From Actinoalloteichus hoggarensis (GTDB lineage Bacteria > Actinomycetota > Actinomycetes > Mycobacteriales > Pseudonocardiaceae), in assembly GCF_002234535.1 (NCBI RefSeq), contig NZ_CP022521.1:558001-622000 (forward strand): DNA of 64,000 nt. The letters are read 5' to 3'. The translations under genes and the position numbers were made by a program. The notes below the pieces were generated by a model. It made no database searches, was not told the origin of the DNA, and saw only the letters and a program-made list of their open reading frames with translations. This document shows positions 1 to 6,834 of the stretch, one piece after another (the first letter of the stretch is position 1; each line of letters starts with the position of its first letter).

Positions 1-619
1 CTACATGACCCGGCTGATGCTGATGACCTTCTTCGGCCCGGAGCGGTGGAAGGACCAGAAGTCCGCCGACGGTCGCGACTTCCACCCGCACGAGTCCCCG
101 GTGTCGATGACGGCGCCGATGATCCTGCTCGCGGTGGGCTCGGTCGCGGGCGGCTTCCTGCTCCAGTCCGGCGATTGGCTGGTGAACTGGCTTCAGCCGT
201 CGCTCGGCACGCTGGAGGAGCACCACGGCGTCCTGCCGCACTCGGTGATCCCGTTCATCGTGGTGGGCCTCTCCGCCCTGGGCGTGGTGGCCGCCTGGCT
301 GGTCTTCGGCGCCCGCCGAGTGCCCGCCGTGCGTCCGGCCCGCGTCTCGTTCCCCGTTCGGGCGGCGCGCGCCGACCTGTACGGGAACGCGCTGAACGAG
401 GCACTGTTCGCCCGCCCCGGCACGTGGCTGACCCGCGCCCTGGTCTACGTCGACAACAAGGGCGTCGACGGGGTCGTGAACGGTGCTGCCGCGTTGCTCG
501 GCGGTTCCTCCGGACGGCTCCGCCGGGCTCAGACCGGTTTCGTCCGCTCCTATGCGCTGAGCATGTTGGGAGGCTCGGTCCTCGTGATCGCGGCTCTGTT
601 GATGGTGAGGTTCTCGTGA
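1..619 (+). CDS. nuoL: NADH-quinone oxidoreductase subunit L, 3' part
   Basis: This is the C-terminal 205 or so codons of NuoL, the large antiporter-like proton-pumping subunit of respiratory complex I in the plasma membrane. The frame is open from the window edge (first full codon at base 2) to a TGA at 617-619. The sequence shows hydrophobic segments (around MTAPMILLAVGSVAGGFLL and VIPFIVVGLSALGVVAAWLV), a soluble loop with RADLYGNALNEALFARPG, and a last membrane helix near the C-terminus. The loop and final helix match the NuoL tail. Position directly before nuoM and nuoN supports the call. Its stop overlaps the GTG of a 34-codon ORF by GTGA. The start and catalytic core lie outside the window. 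Confidence 0.95.
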   Translation, partial: YMTRLMLMTFFGPERWKDQKSADGRDFHPHESPVSMTAPMILLAVGSVAGGFLLQSGDWLVNWLQPSLGTLEEHHGVLPHSVIPFIVVGLSALGVVAAWLVFGARRVPAVRPARVSFPVRAARADLYGNALNEALFARPGTWLTRALVYVDNKGVDGVVNGAAALLGGSSGRLRRAQTGFVRSYALSMLGGSVLVIAALLMVRFS

Positions 620-720
620 CCACGAGGTCGGGTGACATCCCTCTCGTCGGAGAGGGCGAGAACGTCGAGAACACGGTGGCCGAGAACTACCTGGCCGAGA
701 GCATGAGGGAGGAAAGGTGA
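616..720 (+). CDS. 34-codon ORF translationally coupled between nuoL and nuoM
   Basis: A GTG-started 34-codon frame fills the nuoL-nuoM gap exactly. Its GTG overlaps the nuoL TGA (GTGA), and its own TGA overlaps the nuoM GTG (GTGA). Thirty of 34 third positions are G or C, like neighbouring genes. The peptide is acidic and soluble (it contains GDIPLVGEGENVENTVAENY) with no membrane helix. The strong ribosome site of nuoM (GGGAGGAAAG) lies inside it. It could be a small complex I-associated protein or only a coupling device that carries ribosomes from nuoL to nuoM. I recognise no family, so the function is unknown. Confidence 0.45.
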   Translation: MTTRSGDIPLVGEGENVENTVAENYLAESMREER

Positions 721-2360
721 GCGGTCCGATGGTGCTCTTGGCCCTGCTGATCCTGCCGCTCGTCGGCGCGCTGGTCGTCGCCTTCCTGCGTCGGAACGAG
801 CGGACCGCGAAGCTGACGGCCCTGGCCTTCTCACTGGTCGAGCTGGTCTTGGCGGTGCTGGCCTGGACGGCGTTCGACCCGAGCGGCCCGAGGTTGCAGC
901 TGACCTCCTCGGTCGACTGGATTCCCGCGTTCGGCGTGCACTTCTCGCTCGGGGTCGACGGCATCGCGTTGGTGATGATCGCCCTGATCGCGGTGCTGGT
1001 GCCGATCGTGATCGGCGCCTCGTGGGAGGACCGGCTGCCGGAGGGACGCACCGCGGCGGGCTACTTCTCGCTGCTGCTGGTGATGCAGTCCCTGATGGTG
1101 GGCGTCTTCGCCGCCACCGACGTGCTGCTGTTCTACGTCTTCTTCGAGGCCGTCCTGGTGCCGATGTACTTCATCATCGGCCGGTTCGGCGGTCCGCGCA
1201 GGCAGTACGCGGCGGTGAAGTTCTTCCTGTACTCGCTGCTGGGCGGGCTGATCATGCTCGCGTCGGTCATCGGCGTCTACGTGGTCAGCACCGAGGAGCT
1301 CGGTCAGGGCACCTTCGACTGGGAGACCCTGGCCGCCACGATCTCCGACGCGCCGCTGAGCACGCAGATCTGGCTGTTCCTCGGCTTCTTCATCGCCTTC
1401 GCGATCAAGGCGCCGCTGGTGCCGCTGCACACCTGGCTGCCGGACGCCGGTGCGGAGGCCCCGGTGGGGGCGGGCGTGCTGCTGGTCGGCGTGCTCGACA
1501 AGATCGGCACCTTCGGCTTCCTCCGGTACTGCCTGCCGCTGTTCCCACTGGCCAGCCAGGAGCTCGCTCCGCTGATCCTGGTCCTCGCGGTGGCGGGCGT
1601 GCTGTACGGCTCGCTGCTGGCCGTCGGACAGAGCGACATGAAGCGGTTCGTCGCCTACACGTCGGTGGCACACTTCGGCTTCATCGCGCTGGGCATCTTC
1701 GCCTTCAGCACGCAGGCACAGAGCGGTGCGGTGCTGTACATGGTCAACCACGGCATCTCCACCGGAATGCTGTTCCTCGTGGTGGGCATGGTGATCGCCA
1801 GGGGCGGTTCGCGGCTCATCCAGGACTACGGCGGTCTGGCCAAGCTCACCCCGGTGTTGGCGGGCCTGTTCCTGGTGGCGGGGCTCTCCTCGCTCGCGCT
1901 GCCGGGCACGAACTCCTTCGTCAGCGAGTTCCTGGTGCTGATCGGATCGTTCCCGCGTGAGCCGGTCTTCACCGTGCTCGCCGCGATCGGCATGATCCTG
2001 GCCGCGCTGTACGTCCTGTGGGTCTATCAGCGGGTGATGCAGGGGCCGCTGCGCGGCGATGCCCTGACGGGGCTGGCGGGCGGCCCGGGGGCGGCGATCG
2101 ATCCGAACTCGGAGTCGCTGCTCACGAAGCTCAAGAGCAAGGTGCCCGATCTCAGCGCCCGCGAGATCGGCGTGCTGGCGCCCCTGGTGGTGCTGATCGT
2201 GGTGCTCGGGTTCTACCCGGCGCCGGTGCTCGAGGTGATCACGCCCTCGGTCGAGGCGACGATGACCGAGGTCGGTCTCAGCGATCCCGTGACGGGGGCG
2301 GAGTCCACGGTCGGACCTGCGACAGGCGGACCTGAGGCAACCGGTCAGGAAGGCGACTGA
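717..2360 (+). CDS. nuoM: NADH-quinone oxidoreductase subunit M
   Basis: NuoM is a Mrp-antiporter-like, polytopic membrane subunit of complex I and one of its proton-translocating modules. The protein has 547 residues, slightly longer than usual because of a polar tail. About fourteen hydrophobic helices are visible. Family signatures include FYVFFEAVLVPMYFIIG, with the conserved Glu of the first half-channel, the block LVPLHTWLPDAGAEAPVGAG, and SDMKRFVAYTSVAHFG. The GTG start at 717 is preceded by GGGAGGAAAG and overlaps the preceding stop. It is followed one base later by nuoN, so it is co-transcribed and likely translationally coupled. Confidence 0.97.
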   Translation: MSGPMVLLALLILPLVGALVVAFLRRNERTAKLTALAFSLVELVLAVLAWTAFDPSGPRLQLTSSVDWIPAFGVHFSLGVDGIALVMIALIAVLVPIVIGASWEDRLPEGRTAAGYFSLLLVMQSLMVGVFAATDVLLFYVFFEAVLVPMYFIIGRFGGPRRQYAAVKFFLYSLLGGLIMLASVIGVYVVSTEELGQGTFDWETLAATISDAPLSTQIWLFLGFFIAFAIKAPLVPLHTWLPDAGAEAPVGAGVLLVGVLDKIGTFGFLRYCLPLFPLASQELAPLILVLAVAGVLYGSLLAVGQSDMKRFVAYTSVAHFGFIALGIFAFSTQAQSGAVLYMVNHGISTGMLFLVVGMVIARGGSRLIQDYGGLAKLTPVLAGLFLVAGLSSLALPGTNSFVSEFLVLIGSFPREPVFTVLAAIGMILAALYVLWVYQRVMQGPLRGDALTGLAGGPGAAIDPNSESLLTKLKSKVPDLSAREIGVLAPLVVLIVVLGFYPAPVLEVITPSVEATMTEVGLSDPVTGAESTVGPATGGPEATGQEGD

Positions 2361-2361
2361 G

Positions 2362-3999
2362 GTGTTGACAAGCGTGTCCGTTCTCGCGCAGAGCGAGAGC
2401 GTGGAGAGCTACTCGATCGACTGGTGGGCGATCAGCCCGCTGCTCGTCGTCTTCCTGGCCGCCTTCGTCAGCGTGCTGCTGGAGGCGTTTCTGCCGAGGT
2501 CGCGGCGGTGGGCGGCCCAGGTCGGACTGTCGATCGGAACGCTGCTGATCGCGGCGTTCGCGATGATCCTCTACATCAACGAGGATCTGCGTGTGGGTCT
2601 CGGACTGTCGGAGGAGGTTCCGGTCGACCCGGCCTTCGCCGACGCCACGCACCAGGTGGCGCCCGTGACGACGTTCAACGGTGCGCTGGCCGTCGACGAT
2701 CCGACGCTGTTCCTGTGGGGCACCCTGCTGGCGCTGGCGCTGCCGTCGTTCCTCATGATCGCGGATCGCTCGGTGGAACCGGGCGGCGCGTTCGTGGCGC
2801 AGGCGGCCCTACGGCCGGGTTCCACGCAGGACCGTGCGCAGACGACGGTGCCCGGCATGCAGACCGAGGTCTTCCCGCTGGCGTTGTTCGCCCTCGGCGG
2901 CATGATGGCCTTCCTGGCGTCCAACGACCTGCTGACGATGTTCGTGGCGCTGGAGGTCCTGAGCCTTCCGCTGTACCTGATGTGCGGCCTGGCACGACGA
3001 CGCAGGCTGATCTCGCAGGAGGCGGCGGTCAAGTACTTCCTCCTCGGCGCCTTCGCCTCGGCGTTCTTCCTGTACGGCATCGCGTTGCTCTACGGCTTCG
3101 CGGGCTCGGTGCAGCTGTCCGCGATCGCCCAGGCGACCGCGGGCACCGACCGGTCCGAGACCCTGTTGTTCGCCGGGTTGGGACTGTTGGTCGTCGGCCT
3201 GCTGTTCAAGGCGTCGGTCGGTCCGTTCCACTCGTGGACTCCGGACGTCTACCAGGGCGCTCCGACACCGGTCACCGCCTTCATGGCGGCGTGTACCAAG
3301 GTCGCCGCGTTCGGCGCGATCCTGCGGGTCTTCTCGGTCGCCTTCGAGGCGTCGAGCTGGGAGTGGGAGGGCGTCCTCTGGGCCGTCGCGATCGCCTCGA
3401 TGGTGATCGGCGCCGTGCTGGGTCTCACCCAGACGGACATCAAGCGGATGGTGGCTTACTCGTCCGTGGCCCACGCGGGCTTCCTGCTGGTTGGTGCGAT
3501 CGCCCTGACCGACGACGGCCTGGCGGGCACGATGTTCTACCTGCTGGCGTACGGCTTCACCACGGTGGCCGTGTTCGGCGTCATCACCCTGGTGCGCGAC
3601 TCCGATGGTGAGGCGACTCACCTGTCGAAGTGGGCGGGTCTGGCGAAGCGGTCACCCTTGGTAGCCGCGGTGTTCTCCTTCCTGCTGCTCGCGTTGGCGG
3701 GCATCCCGCTCACCAGCGGGTTCATGGGCAAACTGGCGGTCTTCTCGGCCGCGGTGGCCGACGGAATGGCTCCGTTGGTGGTGGTGGCGCTGATCGCCAG
3801 CGCCGTCGCCGCGTTCTTCTACGTGCGTGTCATCGTGCTCATGTACTTCAGCGAGCCCGCCGCCGACGGTCCTACGGTGAGTGTGCCCGGAGCCTTCACC
3901 ACCGCTGCGATTACGCTCGGTGTGGTGGTCACGCTGCTGCTCGGCGTGCTGCCGACGTTGGCCCTGGACTGGGCAGGCATTGGTGGGTTCATCTCCTAG
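2362..3999 (+). CDS. nuoN: NADH-quinone oxidoreductase subunit N
   Basis: NuoN is the third antiporter-like membrane subunit of complex I. The 545-residue product is polytopic. It shows FVALEVLSLPLYLMCGLARR with the conserved Glu, the broken-helix region FKASVGPFHSWTPDVYQGAP, and TDIKRMVAYSSVAHAGF. The GTG start is one base after the nuoM stop, with AGGAAGG upstream; a TTG at the next codon is an alternative. As in other actinobacteria, nuoN closes the nuo operon. A polyprenyl synthase gene follows after about 130 bases. Confidence 0.97.
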   Translation: MLTSVSVLAQSESVESYSIDWWAISPLLVVFLAAFVSVLLEAFLPRSRRWAAQVGLSIGTLLIAAFAMILYINEDLRVGLGLSEEVPVDPAFADATHQVAPVTTFNGALAVDDPTLFLWGTLLALALPSFLMIADRSVEPGGAFVAQAALRPGSTQDRAQTTVPGMQTEVFPLALFALGGMMAFLASNDLLTMFVALEVLSLPLYLMCGLARRRRLISQEAAVKYFLLGAFASAFFLYGIALLYGFAGSVQLSAIAQATAGTDRSETLLFAGLGLLVVGLLFKASVGPFHSWTPDVYQGAPTPVTAFMAACTKVAAFGAILRVFSVAFEASSWEWEGVLWAVAIASMVIGAVLGLTQTDIKRMVAYSSVAHAGFLLVGAIALTDDGLAGTMFYLLAYGFTTVAVFGVITLVRDSDGEATHLSKWAGLAKRSPLVAAVFSFLLLALAGIPLTSGFMGKLAVFSAAVADGMAPLVVVALIASAVAAFFYVRVIVLMYFSEPAADGPTVSVPGAFTTAAITLGVVVTLLLGVLPTLALDWAGIGGFIS

Positions 4000-4130
4000 A
4001 TCCCTGGCGTCGACCCTCCCTCGTCGTTCTCAGGGAACAGCGTCGACGAGACGTCCGGCGACACGCCGACGCTCGTCGCGCTGTTCCCGGCGGCGCCGGG
4101 GGACGGTGATCTGCGACAGGCTCTGCGGGG

Positions 4131-5183
4131 ATGAGCCCTTGGCGAGAAGGCGGCGGTGACGTGGCGGGCACGGGTCCGACTCAGGTCGGTGGAGGTCGTA
4201 CCTCACAACTGGACATCACGGACGCGGGACTGGCGGACGAGGTCTCCGCGAGCCTGGCCGAGGTCGAGGATCTGCTGCACGGGTTGCTGCGCAGCGATCT
4301 CGACTTCGTCACCGAGGCGGCTCTGCATCTGGTCGACGCGGGTGGGAAACGGTTCAGACCGACGTTCACCCTCCTGGCCGCGCAGTTCGGCGGCCAGGGC
4401 AGATCGGACGTGATCAAGGCGGCGGTCGCGGTGGAGCTGGTCCACCTGGCGACGCTGTATCACGACGACGTGATGGACGAGGCCACCATGCGTCGCGGCG
4501 CGCAGAGCGCCAACGTCCGCTGGGACAACGCGGTGGCCATCCTCACCGGCGACTACCTGTTCGCCAGGGCCTCCTACCTGGTGGCGGATCTGGGCACCGA
4601 GGTCGCCAAGATCATCGCGCAGACCTTCGGCGAACTCGTGACCGGACAGATGCGGGAGACCGTCGGGCCGAGCGCGGACGCCGACCCGGTCGAGCACTAC
4701 CTCCAGGTGATCAGCGAGAAGACCGGGTCGCTCATCGCGACGGCCGGTCAGTACGGCGCGATGCTCTCGGGCGCCACGGACGAGCAGACCGCGGCCTTGC
4801 GCAGGCTCGGGCAGCTGATCGGCATCGCCTTCCAGATCTCCGACGACATCATCGACATCGACTCGCCCGCGCAGGAGTCCGGCAAGGTGCCCGGCACCGA
4901 CCTGCGCGAGGGCGTGCTGACGCTGCCGATGCTCTACGCGCTCGCCGAGGAGTCGCCGCGGACCGAGCGGCTGCGCGAGCTGCTGGCCGGGCCGATCAGC
5001 GACGACGACCTGCTGCACGAGGCTCTCGACCTGCTGCAAGCCTCCTCCGGGGTGTCGGCGGCGCGCAAGACGCTGACCGACTACGCGGACGAGGCCCGGC
5101 GTGAGCTGGCGGTGCTGCCCCGCCATCCGGCGCGGGACGCGCTGGGCAGCCTCATCGAGTACGTGGTGGCCCGCAGCAACTAG
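4131..5183 (+). CDS. Long-chain polyprenyl diphosphate synthase
   Basis: A trans-type isoprenyl diphosphate synthase of 350 residues. Such enzymes condense isopentenyl diphosphate onto allylic primers to make the C35-C45 side chain of menaquinone. The first Asp-rich motif is in LATLYHDDVMDEATMRRG and the second in FQISDDIIDID. GKRFRP near residue 65 binds substrate. The residues before the first motif are small rather than bulky aromatic, which suggests a long product; exact chain length cannot be read. ATG 4131 is the first start; GTG 4161 is a good alternative that removes ten residues. Its place directly behind nuo suggests coupling of quinone synthesis to complex I, which is inference. 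Confidence 0.92.
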   Translation: MSPWREGGGDVAGTGPTQVGGGRTSQLDITDAGLADEVSASLAEVEDLLHGLLRSDLDFVTEAALHLVDAGGKRFRPTFTLLAAQFGGQGRSDVIKAAVAVELVHLATLYHDDVMDEATMRRGAQSANVRWDNAVAILTGDYLFARASYLVADLGTEVAKIIAQTFGELVTGQMRETVGPSADADPVEHYLQVISEKTGSLIATAGQYGAMLSGATDEQTAALRRLGQLIGIAFQISDDIIDIDSPAQESGKVPGTDLREGVLTLPMLYALAEESPRTERLRELLAGPISDDDLLHEALDLLQASSGVSAARKTLTDYADEARRELAVLPRHPARDALGSLIEYVVARSN

Positions 5184-5426
5184 CCCGGCCCCGGCACGCC
5201 GCCCGTGTCCGTCCCCGCGGGCACCGGGCCGTCCGGCGAGGGAGAGCCCGCGCGTGCTCGTCCTCCCACGATGACCGCCCGCGTCGCGACCGCCGTCAGC
5301 GACTCCGCGATGGTGCGGCCTGCCCTGGCGAGGGAGTCCGACCACGTCGACGTGACTCCTGGTGAGCCCGGCGTCGGGCGTGCCGATCGACGAACGGCCG
5401 TGGTCGTGTCGGACGAGGCCGCCGCA

Positions 5427-6425
5427 TCAGAGCTGGTCGGGCCTGGAGACGGTCGACTCCGTCTGACGCCGGGCGGCGGTGGCGGCGTCCGGCGTCGGCG
5501 CCCCCGCTCGGCGTGCCGTCCGCATCGCGTCGATGCTGAAGACGGCGAGGGCGAGCCACACGAGGGCGAATCCGATCCACCGGGAGACAGGCATCGGCTC
5601 GTGCGCGATGAGAACCGCCCAGAGCAGCTGCAACGTCGGTGCCAGGTACTGCAGCATCCCCATCACGGTCAGTGGGATGCGCTGGGCGGCGAAGCCGAAC
5701 AGCAGCAGCGGGAGTGCGGTGACCGGACCTGCCGCGACAAGCAGGGCGCTGTGCAGCGGGCCGTCGACCAGGAAGGTGGCCGCGCCGGTCACCTGCAACC
5801 AGACCAGGTAGGCCACGGCGAACGGGGCCAGCACCATACTCTCCGCGGTGAGGCTGTTCAACGAGTCCAGCGGCACCGTCTTCTTGAGCAGACCGTAGAC
5901 CGCGAAGCTGCTCGCGACCACGAGCGCGATGACGGGCAGTCTGCCGTAGTCGAGGGTCACCACCAGCACCGCCACGACCGCCACGCCCAGCGCGATCCAC
6001 TGCATCCGACGCAGCCGCTCCCCGAGCACCATGACGCCGAGCAGCACGCTCAGCAGCGGGTTGATGTAGTAGCCGAGGGAGACCTCGATGACGCGCTCGG
6101 TGAGAACGGCATAGATGTAGACGCCCCAGTTGACCGCGATCAGTATCGCGGCGACGGCGATCAGGGCCCAACGGCGCGGGCCGAGTCCGCGTAACGCGGA
6201 CAGTCTGCCCAGCAGCAGGCAGACCAGGGCCATCAGGACGAGGGTCCAGGCGAGGCGATGCGCCAGGATCTCGACCGCGCCGGCCTGATCGACCAGTGCC
6301 CAGAAGCCTGGTGTGGCGCCCCACAGCACGTAGGCCGCGACTCCCGCCGCCAGGCCGCGTCGTCGACTCGGGCCGGTGTTCGTTCGGTCGGACGCCGGAC
6401 CGGTTTCGGGAGTCGTGGCGGGCAC
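5427..6425 (-). CDS. rarD: EamA-family permease RarD
   Basis: A drug/metabolite-transporter superfamily protein with about ten transmembrane helices in two EamA repeats. The opening block GLAAGVAAYVLWGATPGFW followed by GAVEILAHRLAWT is diagnostic for the RarD subfamily, as are SLGYYINPLLSVLLGVMVLGE and GMLQYLAPTLQLLWAVL. Substrates of RarD proteins are poorly defined (chloramphenicol sensitivity in the original description). The frame is open back to 6500, but GTG 6425 leaves a normal short N-terminal tail of about 23 residues, so I prefer it. It converges on the polyprenyl synthase, with about 240 bases of non-coding DNA between. Confidence 0.88.
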   Translation of the reverse strand: MPATTPETGPASDRTNTGPSRRRGLAAGVAAYVLWGATPGFWALVDQAGAVEILAHRLAWTLVLMALVCLLLGRLSALRGLGPRRWALIAVAAILIAVNWGVYIYAVLTERVIEVSLGYYINPLLSVLLGVMVLGERLRRMQWIALGVAVVAVLVVTLDYGRLPVIALVVASSFAVYGLLKKTVPLDSLNSLTAESMVLAPFAVAYLVWLQVTGAATFLVDGPLHSALLVAAGPVTALPLLLFGFAAQRIPLTVMGMLQYLAPTLQLLWAVLIAHEPMPVSRWIGFALVWLALAVFSIDAMRTARRAGAPTPDAATAARRQTESTVSRPDQL

Positions 6426-6834
6426 GTCGGCGAGCCTACGCCGAACGTAACTCACGTTTCTCGCGTTGGAATCCGCCGGATATCGCCACCCCGATTGCAT
6501 GCGCGGGCACTATTCCTGGAAGGCTTGGGCACCGCTGAAGAGAACCGGTCTCGACAGCGCGTGGCCCGGGCCGCGGCGGCGTCCTGACGTGGATCTTCCG
6601 TCGTCGTCTCGGTAGGCGGGCCTTCTTGACGACATCGCGCTTGACGTGGCGATCGGGTCTGCTTCGATAGGGCCGGGCCGGTGGGCGGATCGGTTCGATG
6701 AGGTGGGACGGTCGACGAGACGACGTCGACCACCGGACGGCGGCTCCGCCTGCCGTCCGCGGCGGATGGTCATGGCAGCGCGTTCCGGACTGTGCACGCT
6801 CCGGGCGTGGCCGTGCGGCTAGGAGGGACTTCCT
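6426..6834. other. Divergent intergenic region, rarD / ArfC-like gene
   Basis: About 400 bases separate the divergent rarD and ArfC-like genes. Open frames here are short and lack coding bias or ribosome sites. No clear promoter box or hairpin could be assigned. Confidence 0.5.
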
